Source: Pseudomonadota bacterium (GTDB taxonomy: Bacteria; Pseudomonadota; Alphaproteobacteria; SP197). From it: 41,157 nt of DNA. Where the stretch lies: NCBI GenBank assembly GCA_039028155.1, contig JBCCIS010000046.1, forward strand, positions 1-41,157, in the 5' to 3' direction. Position 1 is the stretch's first letter, and every line of letters begins with the position of its first letter. A model generated the notes under the pieces. The model was not told the DNA's origin. It worked only from the letters and a program-made list of their open reading frames with translations, and made no database searches. Below, one piece after another: positions 23,283-31,031 of the stretch. The position numbers and the translations under genes are program-made.

Positions 23283-24751
23283 CGGCCCAGGAAGTCGTGC
23301 TCGAAGGGGTAGTAGTCGGCGGTCATGCCGTCGGTTGAGGTGACGGCGCGCAGCGCGCAGACGAACTCATAGGTGCGGTCGTCGCCCATGACGCCGACCG
23401 TGCGCACGGGCAGGAGTACGGCAAACGCCTGCCAGATGGCGTCATAGAGGTCGGCCTTGCGCATCTCCTCGATATAGATGGCGTCAGCCTTCCTCAGGAT
23501 CTCCAGCTTGTCGCGGCTGATCGCGCCGGGAATGCGGATGGCGAGACCCGGGCCCGGGAACGGGTGGCGGCCGACCAGGGTTTCCGGCAGGCCGAGCTCG
23601 CGGCCGAGGTCGCGCACCTCGTCCTTGAAGAGTTCGCGCAACGGCTCGACCAGCTTCATGTTCATGCGTTCTGGCAGGCCGCCGACATTGTGGTGCGACT
23701 TGATGGTGATCGACGGACCGCCGTGGAATGACACGGACTCGATGACATCGGGGTAGAGCGTGCCTTGCCCCAGAAACTCGGCACCGCCGATCTTCTTGGC
23801 TTCCTCCTCGAAGACCTCGATGAAGGTCCCGCCAATGATCTTGCGCTTCTGTTCGGGGTCGTCGACGCCCTCGAGCTTGCCGAGAAAGAGGTCGCTTGCA
23901 TCGGTCGCGATAAGCGGGATGTTGTAGTGACCGCGAAACACGCTCTCGACCTCGTCGGCCTCTCCGGCGCGTAAGAGGCCGTGATCGACGAAGACGCAGG
24001 TCAGTTGATCACCGATCGCCTCGTGCACCAGGACGGCGGCGACGGAGCTGTCGACGCCGCCGGAGAGACCCATGATGACCTTGCCCTTGCCGACCTGATC
24101 GCGGATCGCCTGCACCGCTTGCTGACGGAACGCGGCCATCGACCAGTCGCCGGAACAGCCGGAGATGTTGCGCACGAAGTTTGCCAGGAGCTTCGCGCCA
24201 TCAGGAGTATGGGCGACCTCGGGGTGGAACTGCACGGCGTAGAAGTTCCGTGCTTCATCGGCGATGGCAGCGAACGGTGCGCCGTCGGATGTCCCGACGA
24301 CCGAGAAACCATCCGGCAACTGGGTGACGCGATCGCCGTGCGACATCCAAACCTGCTTCTTGTCGCCGACCCGCCAGACACCGTCGAACAAGGCGCACGC
24401 GTCGGTCACCTCGACATAGGCGCGACCGAACTCCCGGTGGTCGGAGCTTTCGACCTTGCCGCCAAGCTCCTCGCACATGGTCTGCTCGCCGTAGCAAATC
24501 CCGAAGACGGGCACACCAAGATCAAAGACCGCATGCGATACCGCCGGCGCCTCGTCCCACATGACCGACGACGGGCCGCCGGACAGGATGATGCCCTTGG
24601 CGCCGAAATTGCGAATGCGGTCATCATCAGCCGTGCACGGCAGGATTTCGCAGTAGACGCCGGCTTCGCGCACGCGCCGCGCGATGAGCTGGGTCACCTG
24701 CGAGCCGAAGTCGAGGATCAGGATTTGTTCGTCGTGCGGTGTCTCGGTCAC
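23189..24751 (-). CDS. guaA: GMP synthase (glutamine-hydrolysing)
   Basis: Converts XMP to GMP. The class I amidotransferase half carries Cys86 (FGICYGEQ), His176 and Glu178 (QFHPEV). The ATP pyrophosphatase half carries SGGVDSS at 230-236. The dimerisation domain ends in the standard KPPGTIEWE. The protein has 520 residues and looks intact although its 3' end has a duplicate at 21144-21240. The start is GTG 24751, one base after the VOC stop region. It belongs to the guaB-GNAT-VOC-guaA minus-strand unit. Confidence 0.97.
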   Translation of the reverse strand: MTETPHDEQILILDFGSQVTQLIARRVREAGVYCEILPCTADDDRIRNFGAKGIILSGGPSSVMWDEAPAVSHAVFDLGVPVFGICYGEQTMCEELGGKVESSDHREFGRAYVEVTDACALFDGVWRVGDKKQVWMSHGDRVTQLPDGFSVVGTSDGAPFAAIADEARNFYAVQFHPEVAHTPDGAKLLANFVRNISGCSGDWSMAAFRQQAVQAIRDQVGKGKVIMGLSGGVDSSVAAVLVHEAIGDQLTCVFVDHGLLRAGEADEVESVFRGHYNIPLIATDASDLFLGKLEGVDDPEQKRKIIGGTFIEVFEEEAKKIGGAEFLGQGTLYPDVIESVSFHGGPSITIKSHHNVGGLPERMNMKLVEPLRELFKDEVRDLGRELGLPETLVGRHPFPGPGLAIRIPGAISRDKLEILRKADAIYIEEMRKADLYDAIWQAFAVLLPVRTVGVMGDDRTYEFVCALRAVTSTDGMTADYYPFEHDFLGRVANRIVNEVRGINRVTYDITSKPPGTIEWE

Positions 24752-24752
24752 G

Positions 24753-25169
24753 TTACTCCTTTCTGATGCCTTTCAGTTCGATCGTGTTGCCATCGGGATC
24801 CTGGATGTAGATCGACGGTCCCATGCCATGCGTGCCGAAACGCTCACCGCTATCGCTCACCTTGATGCCGTGGCTGGCGAGGTGCTCGCGGATTGCCGCC
24901 TCATCGAACGGTTCGACGTCGACGCAGATATGATCGACGTTGCGGCCCTCCTTGCCCGGGCCCGCGCCACCGGCTTGCCCAAGCTTGCCGTCGAGGCTGA
25001 CGAGATCGATCATGGCGCGCCCGACGCGCAGGTGATAGAGGCCCAAGGGCTCGTTCTCACGCTCGACCGGGCAGCCGAGGACATCGCGGTAGAAGGCGAT
25101 CGACCGGGCGATGTCGCGAACCCGGAAAACCACATGGTCCATCTCTAGAACGGCAAAGGGCACGGTCAC
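24753..25169 (-). CDS. VOC family (glyoxalase-like) protein
   Basis: A 138-residue single-domain vicinal-oxygen-chelate protein with two beta-alpha-beta-beta-beta repeats: [25 protein letters not shown], then [22 protein letters not shown] and [20 protein letters not shown]. Histidine (MDH, VDH) and glutamate (IEL) metal ligands are in place. Members include glyoxalases, dioxygenases and resistance proteins; the substrate is open. GTG 25169 is preceded by GGGAG at a good distance. A TTG at 25187 would instead overlap the upstream gene. It lies between guaB and guaA and is probably cotranscribed. Confidence 0.85.
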   Translation of the reverse strand: MTVPFAVLEMDHVVFRVRDIARSIAFYRDVLGCPVERENEPLGLYHLRVGRAMIDLVSLDGKLGQAGGAGPGKEGRNVDHICVDVEPFDEAAIREHLASHGIKVSDSGERFGTHGMGPSIYIQDPDGNTIELKGIRKE

Positions 25170-25183
25170 GGTCTCATCTCCCG

Positions 25184-25714
25184 TCAACGTGGCGCAGGGT
25201 CAAGCGTCCAGCCATAGGCGAGCTCATCCAGCAAGACACCGGCGAACGGTTCGCTGCGGCGTGCGATAAGCCGGCCGCCCATGGCCTCATAGAAGAAACG
25301 GGTGGGGTTGGCCTCAAGCACCCACAGAATGACGCGCCGCAGCCGCGCAAGGCGCAGACAGTCGAAAAGCGCTTCCATCAGCTGGCGGCCCAGCCCCTGC
25401 CCGTGCCAGTCGGGCAACAGATAGAGCGTATAGATCTCACCGTTCCAATCGCTGTCTGCCGGCAAGCCGTCCGCGCGCGCCGTCCCGGCATTGCCAAAAC
25501 CAACGACACCGGCCTCCTGGTCCTCGACCACCACGGTCATACCTTGATCGCGGCGCGACAGAATGCCGCGCCAAAAGGCCGTTCGGTCGGCGACCGACAG
25601 GCTGGTCAGATAGGCATCGGGCAAGACGCCGGCATAGGTGCTGCGCCATGTCTCGACATGAATGAAGGCGATGGCCTTGGCGTCGGCGGGGCCGGCTGGC
25701 CTGATGGTCGCCAC
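25184..25714 (-). CDS. GNAT family N-acetyltransferase
   Basis: A 176-residue acetyltransferase. It opens with IRPAGPADAKAIAFIHVETWRSTYAGVLP, common in the GNAT group, and has the acetyl-CoA loop LYLLPDWHGQGLGRQLMEAL (Q/R-x-x-G-x-G/A form) and the C-terminal FYEAMGGRLIARR. The acceptor is unknown. The start is GTG 25714, five bases after guaB. It sits between guaB and the VOC gene. Confidence 0.87.
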   Translation of the reverse strand: MATIRPAGPADAKAIAFIHVETWRSTYAGVLPDAYLTSLSVADRTAFWRGILSRRDQGMTVVVEDQEAGVVGFGNAGTARADGLPADSDWNGEIYTLYLLPDWHGQGLGRQLMEALFDCLRLARLRRVILWVLEANPTRFFYEAMGGRLIARRSEPFAGVLLDELAYGWTLDPAPR

Positions 25715-25719
25715 CCCGA

Positions 25720-27177
25720 TCAGGTTTCGGACTGATAGTTGGGGGCGTCGCGCTGGATCGTGACGCCGTGGATATGGGATTCGCGCAGGCCCGAATTGGT
25801 GATGCGCACGAACTGGCAGCCCTGGCGCATGTCGTCGAGCGTGCCATTGCCAGTGTAACCCATGGAGGAACGCAGACCGCCGACCAGCTGGTGGATGACG
25901 TGGTGGGCCGGGCCCTTATAGGGCACGCGTCCCTCGATACCCTCGGGCACCATCTTCACAACATCCTTGATGTCCTGCTGGAAGTAACGGTCGGCCGAAC
26001 CGCGCGCCATGGCGCCGAGCGAACCCATGCCGCGGTACTGCTTGTAGCTGCGGCCACCGAACAGGAAGACCTCGCCGGGGCTTTCGTCGGTGCCGGCAAG
26101 CAGCGAGCCGATCATGGCGCAGTTGGCGCCGCCGGCGATCGCCTTGGCCAGATCGCCGGAATACTTGATGCCGCCATCGGCGACCACGGGCGTGTCGCTC
26201 TTCACCGCCTCCTCGACCACGTCCATGATCGCGGTCAGCTGCGGCACGCCGACACCCGCCACCACGCGTGTCGTGCAGATCGAACCCGGCCCGATGCCGA
26301 CCTTCAGCGCATCGGCACCCTGGTCGATCAGCATCTTCGCGCCCTCGGCCGTCGCGATGTTGCCGGCCAAGACCTGGGTATAGTTCGACATCGACTTGAT
26401 GCGCGCAATCGCGTCCATGACGCCCTGGCTGTGACCGTGCGCCGTGTCGACGACGATCACGTCGGCGCCGGCATCGATCAGCGCCTCGGCCCGCGCGAAA
26501 CCATCATCGCCGACGCCCGACGCCGCGCCGACCCGAAGCCTGCCCTGCTCGTCCTTGCAGGAATTGGGGTGCGACTGCGCCTTCTCGATATCCTTGACCG
26601 TGATCAATCCAATGCAGCGCCCGTCATCATCGACCACCAGAAGCTTTTCAATGCGGTGCTGATGCAACAGGCGCTTGGCCTCGTCATGGCTGGCGCCTTC
26701 CTTAACCGTGATCAGGTCGTCCTTGGTCATGAGGTCACTGATCGGCTGGGCCCGGTCGGTCGCGAAGCGCACATCGCGATGGGTCAGAATGCCGACCAGT
26801 TTGCCGCCCGGTTGGTCCACCACAGGAATACCGGAGATACTGTGGGTCTCCATCAAATCGAGCGCATCGGCCAGCGGCGCTTCAGGCCCGATGGTGACCG
26901 GGTTGACCACCATGCCCGACTCGAACTTCTTGACCCTGCGGACCTCGTTGGCCTGCTGCTCGGCGGTCAGGTTCTTGTGGATAATGCCGATGCCGCCGTT
27001 CTGCGCCATGGCGATCGCCATCGGCGCCTCTGTCACCGTGTCCATGGCCGCGGAAATCAGCGGGATGCCCAGTTCGACCGTCTTGGTCAGACGGGTCGCG
27101 GTTTGGACGGAATTGGGGAGAATCTGGGAGTAGGCAGGGACCAGCGAAACGTCATCAAATGTCAGGGCTTCGCGCAT
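25720..27177 (-). CDS. guaB: IMP dehydrogenase
   Basis: Oxidises IMP to XMP, the step before guaA. The 485-residue protein starts [21 protein letters not shown], the usual N-terminus. It has paired CBS domains inserted at about residues 90-205 ([33 protein letters not shown]) and the catalytic cysteine loop [20 protein letters not shown] 27177 has GAGGTGGTGAGGA directly upstream; a longer frame to 27240 lacks family support. It is the first gene of the guaB-GNAT-VOC-guaA unit. Confidence 0.97.
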   Translation of the reverse strand: MREALTFDDVSLVPAYSQILPNSVQTATRLTKTVELGIPLISAAMDTVTEAPMAIAMAQNGGIGIIHKNLTAEQQANEVRRVKKFESGMVVNPVTIGPEAPLADALDLMETHSISGIPVVDQPGGKLVGILTHRDVRFATDRAQPISDLMTKDDLITVKEGASHDEAKRLLHQHRIEKLLVVDDDGRCIGLITVKDIEKAQSHPNSCKDEQGRLRVGAASGVGDDGFARAEALIDAGADVIVVDTAHGHSQGVMDAIARIKSMSNYTQVLAGNIATAEGAKMLIDQGADALKVGIGPGSICTTRVVAGVGVPQLTAIMDVVEEAVKSDTPVVADGGIKYSGDLAKAIAGGANCAMIGSLLAGTDESPGEVFLFGGRSYKQYRGMGSLGAMARGSADRYFQQDIKDVVKMVPEGIEGRVPYKGPAHHVIHQLVGGLRSSMGYTGNGTLDDMRQGCQFVRITNSGLRESHIHGVTIQRDAPNYQSET

Positions 27178-27306
27178 GTCCTCACCACCTCGCTGTTTTG
27201 AAGTGGCGCGATCCACTATCACGAATTGGCCGGGAGTCAAAGGTGGAACGTGTCATGGCTGCCATGCGGCGCCAATGCCGACACGCCGCCGGCCGAAAAA
27301 CGGAAA

Positions 27307-27332
27307 GGGCGGGACACCGAAGCGCCCCGCCC
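27307..27332 (-). terminator. Rho-independent-like terminator after the solute-binding protein gene
   Basis: A 7-bp stem (GGGCGGG...CCCGCCC, loop of 12 bases). On the minus strand it is followed by TTTCCGTTTTT. It lies about 30 bases past the stop at 27361 and before guaB. Confidence 0.65.
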
Positions 27333-27360
27333 TCTTTGCTATCGAACGTGTAGGTCTCGG

Positions 27361-28506
27361 TCAGATACCGGCCTTGACCTCTTCATACATGGCCTGCAGT
27401 TCAGGCTCGTTCTGGATGGTCGCCTGGAAGATACCGCCGGCGATGTAGCCTTCGATATCGTTAGGCGGCAGACCGCGGTTGGCCAGTTCCTCGGCGGAGA
27501 ACCGCTCATAGGACTTCATGTTGGAGTGGCCCATGCCATAGCTCTCGATCCAGAACTGACCGGTATCGGGCGACAGGAACGCGTTGATCAGGTCATAGGC
27601 GCGCTCTTCTTTCGCCGGATCGACCGAGTTCATCAGCGTGATGCCGCAGGTCCAGGTCATCGGACCTTCCTTCGGGTTCATGAACGCGACCGGCACGCCC
27701 TCATTGGAGAGGTTGAGCGGGGTCGAGTTCCAGGATGCCGCGGCAATCAGCTCGCCGGAGGCAAGCGCCTGTTCCCAACTGGTCGTGTCGTTGGTGTAGT
27801 AGCGCAGCAGCGGACGCTGCTCCTGCATCAGCTTCTTGGTGACCTCGACTTCCTCGGGCGTCATGTTGAAGGGATCAGCGGCGCCGGAGTAGATCGCCGC
27901 GACCATGACACCGTCGATCAGGCTGTCGATCATGGAGAGCCGGCCGGCGTACTTGGGATCCCAGAGAATGCCCCAGGTGTGGGTCTCGGGATCGACGTAT
28001 TCGGGCGCCAGGTCGGTGCGGAACGTGACCGAGGTCAGGCCCCACCACGCACAAACCATCTTGCGCTCGCCATCGATTTCCATGTCCGGCACGCCTTGCA
28101 GCACGGGAATGACGTCGTTCCAGTGGCTCAAGCGGTCGGTGTCGATGGTCTTGAGAAGGCCCATATCTGTCCACTTCTGGACCTTATAGGAGCACGGCAT
28201 CGCGACATCGGGCGCGAAGCCGGCGCGCATCTTGGCCTCGGCTTCCTCTTCGTCGCCCCACATGGAGAAGTTCGGGGATTCGCCATATTTGTCGATATAC
28301 TCCTGGTGCATCTCCGGCACTTCGTAGCCGGACCACGTGAAGCACAAGACATCGTCCTCACCGGCGGCGCGCACGGCGCGCGATGCCAGCGGCGCCACGG
28401 TCATGCCAAGGCCGACGGAAGCGAGGCCCTTCTTGAAATCGCGCCGGCTCAAGCGGCCGAATTTCATCGCGTCGACAAAACGCTCGATGTCGCGTTTTGA
28501 CTCCAT
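27361..28506 (-). CDS. Tat-exported spermidine/putrescine-type solute-binding protein
   Basis: A 381-residue periplasmic binding protein of the PotD/PotF-like group. The N-terminus has a twin-arginine signal, SRRDFKKGLASVGLGMTVAPLAS (RR at residues 21-22), with cleavage near SRAVRAA. The mature part begins DVLCFTWSGYEVPEMHQEYIDKYG and contains YKVQKWTDMGLLKTID, AWWGLTSVTFRTDLAPEY and WEQALASGELIAAASWNS, all usual for polyamine-type binders. No permease or ATPase gene is adjacent, so its transporter is elsewhere or it works alone. GAGGGAGATC precedes ATG 28506. The transcript has its own promoter and terminator. The ligand could also be another cation or an organic acid. Confidence 0.84.
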   Translation of the reverse strand: MESKRDIERFVDAMKFGRLSRRDFKKGLASVGLGMTVAPLASRAVRAAGEDDVLCFTWSGYEVPEMHQEYIDKYGESPNFSMWGDEEEAEAKMRAGFAPDVAMPCSYKVQKWTDMGLLKTIDTDRLSHWNDVIPVLQGVPDMEIDGERKMVCAWWGLTSVTFRTDLAPEYVDPETHTWGILWDPKYAGRLSMIDSLIDGVMVAAIYSGAADPFNMTPEEVEVTKKLMQEQRPLLRYYTNDTTSWEQALASGELIAAASWNSTPLNLSNEGVPVAFMNPKEGPMTWTCGITLMNSVDPAKEERAYDLINAFLSPDTGQFWIESYGMGHSNMKSYERFSAEELANRGLPPNDIEGYIAGGIFQATIQNEPELQAMYEEVKAGI

Positions 28507-28571
28507 GATTGATCTCCCTCTTGCTCTGATTTGGTAGAGACGAAGGCGCGGTTCGGCCTTCCTCACGGCGA

Positions 28572-28599
28572 ACTATAGAGCAATCGGTAGACGAGACAA
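28572..28599 (-). promoter_or_regulatory. Candidate promoter of the solute-binding protein gene
   Basis: Minus-strand TTGTCT (28594-28599) and TATAGT (28572-28577) with a 16-base spacer, about 65 bases before ATG 28506. Both boxes match the sigma-70 consensus well. A 10-bp palindrome, AAAGCGCTTT (28609-28618), lies just upstream and could bind a regulator. Confidence 0.5.
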
Positions 28600-28641
28600 C
28601 GCCAACCCAAAGCGCTTTAGCGCACATCTCGTTTGTTTGAA

Positions 28642-28660
28642 TTGCTTGGGCGCCCAGCAA
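28642..28660 (-). terminator. Possible hairpin after rlmE
   Basis: An inverted repeat (TTGC/GCAA arms around GGGCGCCC with one bulge) about 90 bases after the rlmE stop. No convincing T-run follows on the minus strand, so the terminator reading is weak; a protein site upstream of the binding-protein gene is equally possible. Confidence 0.25.
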
Positions 28661-28746
28661 ACAAATGCGCACCACTTTCACGATCGAGAGCGGATGCATG
28701 TCTTCTGGTGGAACTGTCAACCGGCGCTATCTGAGAACGATCCGCT

Positions 28747-29436
28747 CTACTCGGGGCGATAACCCTGGGCGACGAGATAGATCTCGCGCGAGTCCTTGCG
28801 GCTGGCTTCCGGTTTGGCGTGCGCGACCTTGGCAAAGCGGCGCTTGATCTGGTTGAGTAACTCGCCCTCCGTACCACCCTGCAGAACCTTGGCAATGAAC
28901 GTGCCGCCCGGTGCCAGCAGATCCTCGGCAATTGCCAGCGCACTCTCGACCAGGCCCATGACCCTTAGATGATCGGTCTGACGGTGGCCGGTTGCCGGCG
29001 CCGCCATATCGGACAGCACGACATCGGCCGGGCCACCAAGGGCATCGCGTATGGCCCGCATGCCGTCGGCCGACGTTGCGTCGCCAACCAGGACCGCGGC
29101 ATCGGCGATTGGTTCGATCTCGTTGAGGTCGATGGCGACGACCTGGCCGCCAGGGCACCGCGCGACCGCGACCTGGGTCCAGCCGCCAGGGGCGGCGCCC
29201 AAGTCGACAACGCGCGCGCCACGCTTCAGGAACTTATAGCGATCGTCGAGCTGAATCAGTTTGTAAGCGGCACGCGAACGCCAGCCTTCTCGCTTGGCGC
29301 CTTCCACATAGGGATCGTTCAACTGGCGTTCGAGCCACCGCGTCGACGATGACCGGCGGCCGCGCGCTGTCTTGACCCGTTTAGAGAGAGGCCGACCGCC
29401 CGATGGTTTGCCGCCGCCGCGCCGACCGCTGCTCAC
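28747..29436 (-). CDS. rlmE: 23S rRNA 2'-O-methyltransferase RlmE
   Basis: FtsJ/RrmJ family methyltransferase acting on U2552 of 23S rRNA. A basic N-terminal extension of about 30 residues (SSGRRGGGKPSGGRPLSKRVK) is common in alphaproteobacteria. The SAM site is VVDLGAAPGGWTQVA, and the catalytic K-D-K-E residues fall in AAYKLIQLD, LSDMAAPATG, TFIAKVLQGG and REIYLVAQGY. The GTG start overlaps the stop of the upstream phosphatase gene by 4 bases, a common pairing in this class. Confidence 0.95.
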   Translation of the reverse strand: MSSGRRGGGKPSGGRPLSKRVKTARGRRSSSTRWLERQLNDPYVEGAKREGWRSRAAYKLIQLDDRYKFLKRGARVVDLGAAPGGWTQVAVARCPGGQVVAIDLNEIEPIADAAVLVGDATSADGMRAIRDALGGPADVVLSDMAAPATGHRQTDHLRVMGLVESALAIAEDLLAPGGTFIAKVLQGGTEGELLNQIKRRFAKVAHAKPEASRKDSREIYLVAQGYRPE

Positions 29437-30506
29437 CTGCCCTGCCTAGACGCCGCCGCGCCATTGCCGCCGCGCTGGTCACAGGAATCCTGGCGGTCGA
29501 CATCCATCATGCCGAGCAGCATGCCTTCGCGGAGACCGCGATCGGCGACGGAGAGCCGGCCGACCGGCCACACGGCATGAACCGCGTCCAGAATGGCGCA
29601 GCCGGCGACGACCAGGTCCGCGCGGTCGCGCCCGACACACGGCACCTGGCACCGGGTTTCATAGTCCATGGCGACGAGTTCGCGGGTCGCCGCTGAAAGG
29701 TCATCAAAATCGAGAGCGATACCGTCGACGCGGTTGCGGTCATATTGCGGCAGTTTTAGATGAATGCCGGCCAGGGTCGTCACCGTGCCGGACGTGCCGA
29801 TCATCTGCACATCGCCGCCATCCATCAGGTCGCCAAAACCATGCTCGGCCTCGAATGGCGAGAGGTGATCGCGCACCTCCTCGATCATGTCGGCGTAGAT
29901 GCCTTCGTCCACGCTGTGGCCGCCATGGGTCTCGGCCAGGGTGACGACACCACAGGGGATCGACTTCCAGGCGACAATCTCGACCGCGCCGTCCGGCTCG
30001 ACCGCGAGCCAGGAGATTTCCGTCGAGCCACCGCCGATATCCAGGATCACCACGTGGCGCGCCCACGGTTCGATCAGGGGCTGGCAACCGACAATGGCGA
30101 GCTGAACCTCTTCATCGGGCGAGATGACCTCAAGCCCAATACCGGTCTCGCGCGATACGCGCTCCAGAAATCCGTCGCCGTTGGCGGCGCGCCGGCACGC
30201 CTCGGTCGCGACGCAACGCGCCCGGCTGACGCCGCGCCGGCGCATCTTGCCCGCGCACACGTGAAGCGCTTCGATGGTGCGGTCGATGGCATCGTCGGAC
30301 AATCGACCGCTGGCGTGGACGCCCTCGCCCAGGCGCACGATTCGCGAAAATGCGTCGATGACACGGAACCCCTCGCGCGTCGGGCGCGCGACAAGCAACC
30401 TGCAGTTGTTGGTGCCCAGGTCTATGGCGGCGTACGTCGTCTGCTGACGTCGCCGTGGCTGTCTGCGGTGCCCTCGTCCGCGACCGTTACTGCCTGAACC
30501 CACCAC
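29433..30506 (-). CDS. Ppx/GppA family phosphatase
   Basis: A 357-residue sugar-kinase/actin-fold exopolyphosphatase or pppGpp phosphatase. Its motifs are AAIDLGTNNCRLLVAR (phosphate loop), ATEACRRAANGDGFLERV, VISPDEEVQLA, ILDIGGGSTEISW and GTSGTVTTLAGI. The N-terminus is basic (GRGRGHRRQPRRRQQ). It lacks the long C-terminal HD-like domain of E. coli Ppx, so it is the short form typical of alphaproteobacteria. GTG codons at 30506 and 30503 are both possible starts. Whether it prefers polyphosphate or pppGpp cannot be told. Confidence 0.92.
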   Translation of the reverse strand: MVGSGSNGRGRGHRRQPRRRQQTTYAAIDLGTNNCRLLVARPTREGFRVIDAFSRIVRLGEGVHASGRLSDDAIDRTIEALHVCAGKMRRRGVSRARCVATEACRRAANGDGFLERVSRETGIGLEVISPDEEVQLAIVGCQPLIEPWARHVVILDIGGGSTEISWLAVEPDGAVEIVAWKSIPCGVVTLAETHGGHSVDEGIYADMIEEVRDHLSPFEAEHGFGDLMDGGDVQMIGTSGTVTTLAGIHLKLPQYDRNRVDGIALDFDDLSAATRELVAMDYETRCQVPCVGRDRADLVVAGCAILDAVHAVWPVGRLSVADRGLREGMLLGMMDVDRQDSCDQRGGNGAAASRQGR

Positions 30507-30879
30507 CTAAACTCCGCCTCCCTTAGGCGCTGTGGCGCTTATGCGCTCACGTCATCCTGTCTAACCCGAAACCGCGGCGCTGCAAACTCCACAGATGGGC
30601 GCGTGACCGGCACCGAATTGGCGGCGACGTGGCGGCTAACGCCAGGACATCCCGCGAGACCGCCGTCTTACCTTGCCGTCATACCACCCGCATCTTGTCG
30701 GAAATTGGGCGGCTGGAGGTATGAAGGGAAACTCCTCCGGACTGTGTCTTCCGCAACCCATGGCTGAAGCCGCCAGCATGGCATGGCCGGGCGCGCCCGG
30801 CACCGGTGACGCCGGTTGACAGCCGCAGGGCACCTCGGCATAAGGCGCGGACACCGGCGCCCATGGGGCGCGTCCCTGT
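30507..30879. other. Intergenic region before tRNA-Gln
   Basis: About 370 bases with no supported gene. A 14-bp perfect palindrome CCGGGCGCGCCCGG lies at 30787-30800, just before the tRNA promoter. The first part must carry the ppx promoter on the minus strand, but no clear boxes were seen. Reading frames here on the minus strand run antisense through the tRNA. Confidence 0.6.
30816..30844 (+). promoter_or_regulatory. Promoter of tRNA-Gln
   Basis: TTGACA (30816-30821) matches the -35 consensus completely, and CATAAG (30839-30844) is a fair -10 box after a 17-base spacer. The start of transcription would fall about 30 bases before the tRNA. Confidence 0.65.
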
Positions 30880-30953
30880 TGGGGGATAGTTTAACGGTAG
30901 AACCTTCGGCTCTGACCCGAATAGTCCTGGTTCGAATCCAGGTCCCCCAGCCA
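30880..30953 (+). tRNA. tRNA-Gln (anticodon CUG)
   Basis: A complete 74-base cloverleaf. The acceptor arms are TGGGGGA and TCCCCCA, the D arm is TAGTTTAACGGTAGAA, and the anticodon stem TTCGG/CCGAA carries the loop CTCTGAC, with CTG as anticodon. The T arm is CCTGG-TTCGAAT-CCAGG, and CCA is encoded at 30951-30953. These are the usual identity features of bacterial tRNA-Gln. Confidence 0.96.
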
Positions 30954-31031
30954 TAATAAAATTGTTGAATATCAAGTAGTTGCGCACAACACCTAAAGCG
31001 TTGCGCGGCCGACCTGTGACCTCGCAGTTTC

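Noticed and set aside
25768-27201. Long plus-strand open frame opposite guaB
   Set aside because: High GC content keeps antisense frames open. The opposite strand has complete IMP dehydrogenase with all motifs, while this frame shows no domain.
27226-28500. Long plus-strand open frame opposite the binding-protein gene
   Set aside because: Antisense of a well-supported coding sequence with signal peptide, ribosome site, promoter and terminator. Its own translation is arginine/histidine-rich and without a family.
30679-30987. Minus-strand frame encoding AGGPGFEPGLFGSEPKV and more
   Set aside because: It is the antisense of the tRNA-Gln gene. This peptide is a familiar false protein in annotations.
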